Part shown: piece after piece, positions 1 to 7,485 of the stretch
Layout of the letters: each line of letters begins with the position of its first letter
Position numbering within the stretch: the first letter of the stretch is position 1
Source of the DNA: a bacterium
Lineage (GTDB): Bacteria > Verrucomicrobiota > Kiritimatiellia > CAIKKV01 > CAITUY01
Reading direction: 5' to 3'
Assembly: GCA_037128595.1 (NCBI GenBank)
Contig: JBAXWB010000024.1
Location: 1-64,000, forward strand
Length of the DNA: 64,000 nucleotides
The notes under the pieces: generated by a model
Told to the model about the DNA's origin: nothing
The model's input: only the letters and a program-made list of their open reading frames with translations
Databases searched by the model: none
Translations under genes and position numbers: made by a program

Positions 1-76
1 TTGATTTCCAATGACTTACAACTTCAATACCCGCCCAACTGGCGAACTCGGGCTAGGTGACCTTGGCTAATTGGCC

Positions 77-1504
77 TCATTGGCTCTTCAGTAACTGGTC
101 AAAGGGGATCAGGAAGTCGAAATAGCCTTCTGACATTATCGCCTTGTCGAGGGTCCCTTCGTATACCAGGGCCGTGCGGATAGAGATGCGGCGGTCTGAT
201 GGCAGACGTAAAACTTTTTCCCGGACCTCTTCTACAACGGACAGCGGAATGGATTTGCGGAGTTTGATTTCCACGATATAAAGGGAATGCTTGGTGCGTA
301 TTAGCAGGTCAATTTGACAGCCCTTTTTGCGGGCCGTTGGGCGCTGACTGTATGGTGCTGCAGCCAGTAAGGGAGTTCGCTCCAAACCCATGAGTTTGCT
401 CAGCGCTGTCACGTTATTTACTACGAGGTTCTCGAATTGAAGTCCCAGAATGGTGTCCCATTCGGGCAGTTGGTCGAGCGGTAACCCGCGCAGTAACCCC
501 TTTTCGATGGCATCGCGTCGGGGAGCGACGTAACGCAGGTAGAAACGTGCATAGTTGTCACGTAAGCGGTACTTCTCGGTGCGGGTAGGGCGTATCGTTT
601 TCGGGTTAAACACGCGGTCACGCGCGAGAAACCCGCCTTGTACCAGGTCTTCAAGGTGCTCACTCAGGTGCCCGCTGCGCTCCTTGCCAAGTGCCGTACT
701 GATTTCCGAGACCGTTCTGCTGCCGTGCGCTAGGGATTCGAGGACGGACTTATAACCTTCCGCACGTTTTCCGAAAACATCATTGAATATCTGGTCGAAC
801 TCCCTGAACAAAAATCCTTCCCTCTGAAAACAGAGCCGCCGGATATTTTCGTCCGCCGAAAGCGCCGGATCCAACTCCTCTAGGTATTTCGGAACGCCGC
901 CCGTAACGGACAAGACGGCTAGTTTTTCGTAGGAACTGGTGCGGTCGCCAACTTTCCCCCAGAACCTGTTGCAGTCGCACGGCGGCAACTCATCCAACAG
1001 GACGTCCCATGAATCCCGCCCCACGAATCCTGTATTGTTCAGGATGTTCTTCGTAATCCAGGCCGATACCGAACCGCACAGCACAAGTATGAGCTTGGGG
1101 TGCTGCTTGAAAACGCTGTCCCAGGCCATCTTGAGGTGGCCGGGAAAGTCCGGGTCGGAACCACCTAGCCAAGAGATCTCATCGAGCAGGATAACCGTCC
1201 ACTCGGTGCGGATGGCGCTGGACAGCAACTGGAATGCCTGTGGCCAGTTAGTAAGCTCAACCTCCGGTAGGTCGGTCTGCCGGGCAAGCTGTCGGCTGAA
1301 TGCTTGCAGTTGATCGTGGTTCGTGAGGCCGGGCCGCGGCGGTAGCCCCTCGATGACAAGAAATCGGTCCGCTTTCTTGGCGAACTCGCGGATTAGTGTG
1401 CTTTTTCCGATGCGGCGGCGTCCCCGGCATGTGACTAGTGACGGCGTTTTCTTGCGCAATAGTGCCGTGAGATCTTTCAGTTGTTCTTTTCGTCCAGTAA
1501 ACAT
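77..1504 (-). CDS. AAA-type ATPase with C-terminal DUF234-like nuclease domain
   Basis: A 475-residue ATPase of the archaeal-type ATPase/DUF234 group, common as a lone accessory gene in bacteria and archaea; its cellular role is not established. The sequence shows a Walker A motif (GRRRIGKST, residues 28-36), a Walker B motif (ILLDEISW, about residues 105-112) and a sensor-like CGS segment. The middle section resembles the winged-helix segment of this family. The C-terminal part carries an ID...VEIK pattern (QIDLL then YIVEIK, about residues 395-412), as in restriction-endonuclease-fold domains. The start at 1504 is preceded by an AGGAGCGAT-type ribosome site on the minus strand. It stands alone next to degraded mobile-element sequence, which suggests an accessory gene. 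Family call is secure, function unknown. Confidence 0.85.
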   Translation of the reverse strand: MFTGRKEQLKDLTALLRKKTPSLVTCRGRRRIGKSTLIREFAKKADRFLVIEGLPPRPGLTNHDQLQAFSRQLARQTDLPEVELTNWPQAFQLLSSAIRTEWTVILLDEISWLGGSDPDFPGHLKMAWDSVFKQHPKLILVLCGSVSAWITKNILNNTGFVGRDSWDVLLDELPPCDCNRFWGKVGDRTSSYEKLAVLSVTGGVPKYLEELDPALSADENIRRLCFQREGFLFREFDQIFNDVFGKRAEGYKSVLESLAHGSRTVSEISTALGKERSGHLSEHLEDLVQGGFLARDRVFNPKTIRPTRTEKYRLRDNYARFYLRYVAPRRDAIEKGLLRGLPLDQLPEWDTILGLQFENLVVNNVTALSKLMGLERTPLLAAAPYSQRPTARKKGCQIDLLIRTKHSLYIVEIKLRKSIPLSVVEEVREKVLRLPSDRRISIRTALVYEGTLDKAIMSEGYFDFLIPFDQLLKSQ

Positions 1505-1554
1505 TATCGCTCCTCCTGTTCATCTTTCCAGTACTGATCATGGCGGGACATTCT

Positions 1555-1678
1555 GGGCACGAAACGCGCATAATGTCAAGTTAGTGCCAGATTCAGATTA
1601 GAATAAGTGGGCACGAAACGCGCAGCATGCGATGTTTGTGCCTTCATAAATGGAGGCTTTTTGGGCACGAAATGCGCA
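1555..1678. repeat. Three 16-bp repeats at an exact 54-bp period
   Basis: The core GGGCACGAAACGCGCA occurs at 1555-1570 and 1609-1624, and with one change (GGGCACGAAATGCGCA) at 1663-1678. The starts are exactly 54 bases apart. Between the cores, similarity is weaker but visible in the first two units (a shared GTGCC about 30 bases into each unit, which can pair with GGCAC of the core). This looks like a decayed tandem repeat. It directly precedes a transposase remnant. Function is unknown. Confidence 0.75.
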
Positions 1679-1689
1679 AGTTAAGCCGA

Positions 1690-1884
1690 CTTTGCAATAT
1701 TTTCCTGCGCCACGCGGTCTTTAACCCATTTCCTGGCCTGCTCGATCAAGGCGCCGATGTGCTGGGTCTGGGAAAGATCGTCTCGGAAGACAGTATCCGT
1801 CGCGCCTTTAAACGCGGGACGCCAGAGCAGTGGGATCGTTGGCTTACCACCCAGGAGCGCGCCGTGTATGAACCGCTAATGGGA
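1690..1884 (+). pseudogene. IS1380-family transposase, N-terminal fragment
   Basis: The translated stretch from about 1690 to 1884 (within an open frame 1627-1983) resembles the segment just before the first catalytic Asp of IS1380-type DDE transposases. It contains LGLGKIVSEDSIRRAF and ends in YEPLM, where family members continue towards the catalytic ILDID-like motif. After YEPLM the similarity stops and the frame continues with unrelated low-complexity residues. No catalytic residue remains, so this is a broken fragment. A C-terminal fragment of the same family lies at about 31040-31400. The family call is from memory of the motifs and would need a profile search. Confidence 0.6.
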
Positions 1885-1998
1885 ATGTCAAGCAAGGATG
1901 TGACCCCTAAATCCTCGCCTAAGGAGCCCTCCAGGAACAGTCCCTATTCCCGGAGCCTATCTCGTGCACAACCAATAAACTGAGGGTTGTGCAAGATG

Positions 1999-2133
1999 TC
2001 AGGCGTTGGCTTTCGCGGGCTCTTTTGGTAGCAGATCTTTAAACTGTGAGATTATAACGTCGCCTTCAGGGAAGGATGCAATCATTCGCAGTTCTCCCCC
2101 CATAGCCGAAAGAAACCGATTTAAAATCGCTTT
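1999..2133 (-). pseudogene. C-terminal remnant of an XRE-type (HigA-like) antitoxin/regulator
   Basis: On the minus strand a short open stretch encodes ILNRFLSAMGGELRMIASF and ends at a TGA at 1999-2001. The pattern (a hydrophobic helix, then A-x-GG-x-L, then A-x-FP-x-G) is typical of the C-terminal end of small XRE-family antitoxins. A stop codon lies immediately upstream in frame (next to 2133), so the helix-turn-helix part is missing. It is probably a leftover of a toxin-antitoxin or regulator gene destroyed by the nearby mobile-element activity. Confidence 0.5.
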
Positions 2134-2195
2134 CTATTTCATCCTAATATGATACCCCTATCGGAATATTTTGAATTTAAGAAAGGATCATCCTT

Positions 2196-3455
2196 ATGGG
2201 CGTGGATACTAAAAAGATTCCTGAACCAGCTCCTCGAATTAAGCGTTTTGAATCGCTGGCATACGGGATGTTCGTGCATTGGGGGTTATACTCGCAGTTA
2301 GGGCAGGGGGAGTGGATTCAGCACTTGAAGCCCATCCCTCAAACAGATTATGACGAACTGAAGAATGCCTTCTCTGCCACTGATTTCGATGCCCGCGCCT
2401 TGGCCCGGTTTGCGCGTGCAGCAGGGATGCGCTACATCACCCTCACGACACGACACCATGAGGGGTTTTCTCTTTATGACACTCGGGGTTTGTCCGACTT
2501 TGATGCTCCCCATTCTCCCGCGGCCCGTGATCTGGTGGCCGAATTTGTGGAAGGCTGCCGGGCAGAAGGGATTGTTCCCTTTCTTTACCACACGACGCTT
2601 GACTGGCGTTGGAAGTCCCACACCTGTGATGCCCGGGCATTTGCGAAATATCTCGATTATTTGCATGCTTCGGTAGAGGTGCTGTGCCGGCACTACGGGC
2701 CCATCGGTGGTTTGTGGTTTGACGGGAATTGGTCGCGGAAGGATGTTGATTGGAAAGTGGATCGGCTCTATCGGATGATCCGCAAATACCAGCCTGAAGC
2801 GATGATCATAGACAACACCGGTTTGGAGGCGAGGGGAGTGGTCGGCCATCCGGAAGTTGACAGCGTGACGTATGAGCAGGGCTTGCCCAAGCCGGTCGAC
2901 CGCCGGGGCGCTCCAAAATATATCGCTGGCGAAATGTGTCAAACCATGAACGCCCACTGGGGCATCGGGGGGCGGGATTTTAGTTATCTTTCAATAGGCC
3001 AGATTATCGAGAACCTTTGCCTGTCCCGCAAGGCCGGCGCCAATTACCTGCTGAATATCGGCCCGACCGCTCAGGGCGGGTTGCCGGATCTGGAAAGCGC
3101 GCTATTGCGCAAAGTGGGTCAGTGGATCGCCTTGCATGAAGTTCCGATTCGCTCAGGCAAGCCGGTTGATTGCACTTGCTCAGGACGCGACTTTGTCCTG
3201 CAAGCCGGCAGGAAGCTCTACTACTTCGCTTTCGACCTTGGTATTGCGGGACATGGTGATGTCACGGTGGGGGTAAGCGGTCCGGGGCTGCGGACGATTT
3301 CGGGACTCAGGCGCCCGCTCCGGTCGGTCCGCTGGCTCGACAATGATGAGCGTCTTGTGATGACGCATGACCCGAAAGCGGGTATCACGGTCTTGAAATG
3401 CACCAGTTATCCTTATGGTAGCCGGTTGGTTGTACGAATTGCGGAACTGGAATGA
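2196..3455 (+). CDS. Alpha-L-fucosidase, GH29
   Basis: Retaining exo-alpha-L-fucosidase of glycoside hydrolase family 29, releasing L-fucose from glycan ends. The 419-residue protein shows the family hallmarks in order: GMFVHWGLYS near the N-terminus, TTRHHEGFSLYD around residue 85-95 and GGLWFDG, whose Asp at residue 176 aligns with the catalytic nucleophile of the family. The C-terminal third is a beta-rich domain, as usual. No signal peptide is visible, so a cytoplasmic location is suggested. The start at 2196 follows a GAAAGGATCATCCTT ribosome site. It ends 20 bases before the convergent LacI gene. In context it is one of several deoxysugar-releasing enzymes in this island. Confidence 0.93.
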   Translation: MGVDTKKIPEPAPRIKRFESLAYGMFVHWGLYSQLGQGEWIQHLKPIPQTDYDELKNAFSATDFDARALARFARAAGMRYITLTTRHHEGFSLYDTRGLSDFDAPHSPAARDLVAEFVEGCRAEGIVPFLYHTTLDWRWKSHTCDARAFAKYLDYLHASVEVLCRHYGPIGGLWFDGNWSRKDVDWKVDRLYRMIRKYQPEAMIIDNTGLEARGVVGHPEVDSVTYEQGLPKPVDRRGAPKYIAGEMCQTMNAHWGIGGRDFSYLSIGQIIENLCLSRKAGANYLLNIGPTAQGGLPDLESALLRKVGQWIALHEVPIRSGKPVDCTCSGRDFVLQAGRKLYYFAFDLGIAGHGDVTVGVSGPGLRTISGLRRPLRSVRWLDNDERLVMTHDPKAGITVLKCTSYPYGSRLVVRIAELE

Positions 3456-3474
3456 ACCAGCTGACGGCGGGTTA

Positions 3475-4488
3475 CTAACTCCCCTTGACGGCCAGTCCCT
3501 GGCCCTCCCAGTGCATTTCTATTTGCATGGTGGCGGGGTAGTCGGGGAGACCGCGTTCGCAGGTGCGCAATAACGAGTCCAACCAGTCAACTGCGCGCCG
3601 ACCGATCTCGTCGGGCGATACCAGAAATCCCGGATACTTCGGTTCATGACTGGTTTTCCAAAGTGCGACAAAGCCGTCGGGTTGGTCGATTCCCCGCCAG
3701 CCCGTATCGCGGAGCAGCCACCAGAAAATGTCGTTGAATCCCAGCATGCAATCGGGCTGGTGCTGATCGGCCCATTTCTTGCCTATGGCCACGGCGGCAA
3801 GCCGTTCCTCCTGGGAATGCCAGGGGTTAAGCGCTAAAACAGGAACACGGTGCTTGGCAGGCACGTCTCTTTGCCGGTCTCCGAACGCGGACCGGCGGTC
3901 GTGGAAATCGAGCGCCCATGGCATGTCGTAAATCGCCATGCCGATGCGTTTGAAGCCCCGTGCGACGGCGTAGTCCCATGCGCCCTGGACGGCACGAAAG
4001 TGATTGGGCATCACTAAATGAACGGGCGGACGAAATGTTCCCTCGCTAATGGCTACCGTCGAAAAATACGACCAATTGAAAGATTCGCAAAATCCCGGAG
4101 TGAAGATCTGGGCCACGAGAACCCCGGTAATGCCCCGATGATAAAGAATGTCTGAAAGCCGTTGCGCGTTTTCATAGTCGTGGATGTTGAACGCTTCCAA
4201 CTTGAAGCCGAGACGGGTCGCCTGCTCCATCAGGCCATTCTCGCCTTCGGCATCTTGGGTGTCCTTGATCAAGGCCAGCGTGGACATGGCGCGGTGCCCG
4301 CGCCAGCGGGAGGCGGCGACCGACGACAGCACGGGATCAGGCTGGTAGCCCATCTTCTTTGCCGCCCGCTGGATGGTTACGCAGGTTTTCTTAGGCAGCC
4401 GCGGGTGGTTTCGCAGGGCCAGGGAGACCGTGGCGGTCGAGAATCCGGTCTGTCTCGCCACATCGCGCAAGGTGATACGAATCGTCAT
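3475..4488 (-). CDS. LacI-family transcriptional regulator (cassette A)
   Basis: A 337-residue DNA-binding regulator. The N-terminus has a LacI helix-turn-helix (TLRDVARQTGFSTATVSLAL, residues about 6-25) and hinge helix, followed by a periplasmic-binding-protein-like ligand domain. The effector is unknown and presumably a sugar from the glycan handled by the adjacent genes. It is transcribed divergently from the secreted protein at 4630, and a palindrome at 4515-4525 sits in the shared intergenic region. It is a close paralogue of the regulator at 15098-16138: both share long identical blocks such as HFRAVQGAWDYAVARGFKRI and LGFNDIFWWLLR. The two may therefore respond to similar signals. Confidence 0.92.
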   Translation of the reverse strand: MTIRITLRDVARQTGFSTATVSLALRNHPRLPKKTCVTIQRAAKKMGYQPDPVLSSVAASRWRGHRAMSTLALIKDTQDAEGENGLMEQATRLGFKLEAFNIHDYENAQRLSDILYHRGITGVLVAQIFTPGFCESFNWSYFSTVAISEGTFRPPVHLVMPNHFRAVQGAWDYAVARGFKRIGMAIYDMPWALDFHDRRSAFGDRQRDVPAKHRVPVLALNPWHSQEERLAAVAIGKKWADQHQPDCMLGFNDIFWWLLRDTGWRGIDQPDGFVALWKTSHEPKYPGFLVSPDEIGRRAVDWLDSLLRTCERGLPDYPATMQIEMHWEGQGLAVKGS

Positions 4489-4514
4489 GATGGGTGCAGA
4501 ATAGCCGATTTCAG

Positions 4515-4525
4515 TTAACGGTTAA
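4515..4525. promoter_or_regulatory. Candidate LacI-type operator, cassette A
   Basis: TTAACGGTTAA is a perfect palindrome about a central G. It lies in the 141-base gap between the divergent LacI gene and the secreted protein at 4630. The matching gap of cassette B has GGTTAACGGCATAACC, which shares TTAACGG. Position and symmetry fit an operator for the adjacent regulator, but binding is inferred. Confidence 0.5.
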
Positions 4526-4629
4526 ACATAATTATCGCACCACTCTACCGCGCAGAGAGAGTATTATTAAGGCGCGATAGGTTAAGGGATGTCGAATGCG
4601 GGCGGCAAACAGGTAAAAGCGAGGGACAC

Positions 4630-7455
4630 ATGAATAAGAAGCAAATGGGGTGGGGGATTGGTCTTCTAGTGGCAATGATCATCGTCGGGTCCGGGCCGGC
4701 CATGGCGCAGACGCTTTATTGGGGTGGCGGCACGAACGATATCAGTAACGGTACGGCTTTGCCTCAATCGGACGCCGGCCTTTCTGGCACCTGGACCGGC
4801 AGCACCAAAAACTGGGCCACCAACTCGAGCGGTACCGCCTACACCAATTCCATCAGCGGAGCATCGATCAACCTTGTCGGTTTGAATACGAGTGCCAGTG
4901 CCACGATTACCGTTCAGGGCAGTCCCACAATTTCAAGTATCATGGCTAATCTTGATCTCACTTCTGGTTATTGGCCTACCTATACCATGACCGCGACAAG
5001 CCCTCAGGTTCTGACCCTTGCGGGGGCTAACGTTTTTATCAATTCGGTTGCTTTTCACGAAGCTACGCGTGAAATGCTTTTCTTTCCCAATGTTCAACTT
5101 GCGGGCACGGCGACGCTTAATGCTCTGGGTTATGGAATGATAGAAATCCAATCAGCGAGTGATGCCTACAGCGGATCGGTCAATGTTGGCAATTACGGGT
5201 CAGGCTATGGTTTCCGGATAAACAATGGCAGTATGCATTCAGTGCCCGCCTTCAATGTAAGTACTTATGAATTAGGTCCGGCACGTCCTGCGGCCACCCC
5301 GGTTCTGCGAGTGGAAAACAGCACTGCAGGCGTCATCAACCAGCTTGCAGATAACGCCATCATTTCGATGAACCAGGGAATCTTCCAGTATATTGGCAGG
5401 GGCAACAACGGTGGTGCGATTTCGCAGGAGACCATCGGTAAGATTACAGTCAATGGATTTGGCAGGCTTGACCTGGGTAGTATCAATTCAGGCAGTTCGG
5501 CGAATCCAAAGTTGGTGTTGTCCGATGCCACGGCGGGTCTCGATCGGGGAACAGCCGGGCGGGGAGCGTTGGTTGTTTCGACTTCCAGTGGATCGCCGCT
5601 GACCGATATCGTCGTTTCGAATGGTGTTCCCATTGGGACATTACTCCCTTGGATCATGACGGACAACGCCCAGTTCATGCAATTGAACGCATCCATGGTG
5701 CTCGTCACAGTCCCCGCGACGATCGCCCCGTCGGATATCACCACTTGGTTGCCAAGCAGCGATTATCAAGTGACCGCTGCGTTGGCCAACACCCTCGCGG
5801 GTGATCTCGCGATCAATTCCCTTGGCTTTAAAGCCTCGGCTACCCTGACCAATGCGGCCAATGGCACGCTGACCATCGCTTCAGGAGGGGTGGCCGTTGA
5901 GAATAGTACGGTAACCATCATGAATGGCCGGCTCACATCCGGCACCGACCAACTCTATCTGTTGAACGGCAATACGCCTTGGTACAACCTAACCCTGAAC
6001 TGCGAACTCACGGGTAATATGGATGTGATTCAGAGTGGCGATTCCCTTGTCTACTTCGGAGGAGCCAGTAACAATACCTATACCGGCACCACGTACGTCA
6101 GCGGCGCCAATGGCCTTTACCTGAATAAGTCCGGTAGTGCCGTCGCGATTCCTGGCGATGTGGTTGTCGAGAATGGCAGCAAGCTGACTTGCAACGGGAG
6201 TATACCTCTTGCCGGTAACTGCAACGCGACCCTCAAGAAAGGATCCTATCTAACAATTAACGACGCTGTCACCGTGTCGCACGCAGGTGTCATGACGATC
6301 AGCGGCGGGCGCTTGCGTGGGGGCAATGTCACCACCTACAAGAACACACATGTCGGCACGGGGATTCAGTTTAACGGAGGATGGATCTGCCACATAAGTG
6401 GGGGGAATGGCACCTTCAGCCTTGACACCGATGTCGGCTATGCCTCGGCTTCCGTCGACCAGGCGCGATGGGAACGCTATAGTACGGGGAGCATGCCGAT
6501 CAACCTGGACGGCGGCAACCGAACCTTCAGTATCGCCAAGTCCGTCAATCTCGCCACTGGGACGCCCGAGATGGTGGTGGATCTGGTTGTTGCAAACGGG
6601 ACTGGCGGGGCGGGAAGCATCACCAAGAACGGTGCGGGGGTGTTGCAATTCACGACTAGCAACACCTATACGGGTGGAACCACCGTCAACAATGGCACGT
6701 TGCAAGTTTCTGCCATTACCGCTACCGCTCAGAGTGGTCTGAAAGCCACGGTGAACAATAACGGAGGGAATAGCTACAACGTGACGTTTCTGGAACCCAT
6801 TGCTCATGGTTTTGTGATAGGGCAACCCATTTCAAGTGCGATGCTTGGTGCCGGCAGCGCTATCCAGAAAATCAACAACGATTATGAGATCAGCGTGACA
6901 GTGGGAGGCAACACGACTGCGCTGGCTACCGACATCGCCGTGAGCGCGGTTGCCCGTTCCGGCAATCTGGGAACAGGGGCGGTGGTGGTGACCAATACCG
7001 GCACCCTGTTGCTGGATGCCGGTATCGTGGTCTCCAACACCATCACGGCCAGTTCCGGCGGCACCCTGGTGGTCAATGGCACGATTGTCGGCAAGACGAG
7101 CGTTACGAACAGCGGTTCGTTGCGCGGAACCGGAACCATCAACGGGGCACTGGACCTGACGGGTGGAGCCCTGGTGGCGAACCTGCTGAGCGACACGACC
7201 TGCGACCAGCTTACCGTTGGGCTTGGATCCAACGTCACGCTCTCGGCTTCCACCATGGTAACGGTGACCAATTTCCCCGGCACCTTCACACCGCGGGCCG
7301 GGAATAGTTGGACGCTTCTGCAATGCACGGGCGGGGGAACGATTTCTGGCACGTTGCCGGCAGTCGGGAACGGGTATTCGCTGCAGACGGCGTCGGGAAA
7401 CACTCAGTTGAATCTGGTATTCCCCCGTCGGGCATTGATCATGTACATCCAGTAA
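4630..7455 (+). CDS. Large secreted protein with autotransporter-associated strand repeat (cassette A)
   Basis: A 941-residue exported beta-rich protein, very rich in Gly, Thr, Ser and Asn. It begins with MNKKQMGWG and a signal peptide, likely cut after AMA (residue about 26). Residues 663-694 contain an autotransporter-associated beta-strand repeat (NGAGVLQF...TYTGGTTVNNGTLQV). The rest is a beta-helix-like stretch. There is no C-terminal beta-barrel and no PEP-CTERM; the protein ends in RRALIMYIQ. The start at 4630 follows GAGGGACAC. The first 14 codons and the ribosome site are nearly identical in DNA to those of the paralogue at 16280. The next gene starts 30 bases downstream, implying one operon. 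Surface display or polysaccharide binding is plausible but inferred. Confidence 0.85.
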   Translation: MNKKQMGWGIGLLVAMIIVGSGPAMAQTLYWGGGTNDISNGTALPQSDAGLSGTWTGSTKNWATNSSGTAYTNSISGASINLVGLNTSASATITVQGSPTISSIMANLDLTSGYWPTYTMTATSPQVLTLAGANVFINSVAFHEATREMLFFPNVQLAGTATLNALGYGMIEIQSASDAYSGSVNVGNYGSGYGFRINNGSMHSVPAFNVSTYELGPARPAATPVLRVENSTAGVINQLADNAIISMNQGIFQYIGRGNNGGAISQETIGKITVNGFGRLDLGSINSGSSANPKLVLSDATAGLDRGTAGRGALVVSTSSGSPLTDIVVSNGVPIGTLLPWIMTDNAQFMQLNASMVLVTVPATIAPSDITTWLPSSDYQVTAALANTLAGDLAINSLGFKASATLTNAANGTLTIASGGVAVENSTVTIMNGRLTSGTDQLYLLNGNTPWYNLTLNCELTGNMDVIQSGDSLVYFGGASNNTYTGTTYVSGANGLYLNKSGSAVAIPGDVVVENGSKLTCNGSIPLAGNCNATLKKGSYLTINDAVTVSHAGVMTISGGRLRGGNVTTYKNTHVGTGIQFNGGWICHISGGNGTFSLDTDVGYASASVDQARWERYSTGSMPINLDGGNRTFSIAKSVNLATGTPEMVVDLVVANGTGGAGSITKNGAGVLQFTTSNTYTGGTTVNNGTLQVSAITATAQSGLKATVNNNGGNSYNVTFLEPIAHGFVIGQPISSAMLGAGSAIQKINNDYEISVTVGGNTTALATDIAVSAVARSGNLGTGAVVVTNTGTLLLDAGIVVSNTITASSGGTLVVNGTIVGKTSVTNSGSLRGTGTINGALDLTGGALVANLLSDTTCDQLTVGLGSNVTLSASTMVTVTNFPGTFTPRAGNSWTLLQCTGGGTISGTLPAVGNGYSLQTASGNTQLNLVFPRRALIMYIQ

Positions 7456-7485
7456 GGTGCAGCGAACAACTTGTGGGGGGGTGTT

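Noticed and set aside
1555-1678. CRISPR-like array
   Set aside because: Only three units with a 16-bp core and no constant full-length repeat or nearby cas genes.
1627-1983. Intact 118-residue gene
   Set aside because: Only the middle part matches a transposase fragment, with unrelated residues after it, so it was recorded as a pseudogene.
2298-2957. Minus-strand open frame of 219 residues
   Set aside because: It lies opposite the GH29 gene, which has clear catalytic motifs, and its residue composition is that of an antisense shadow.
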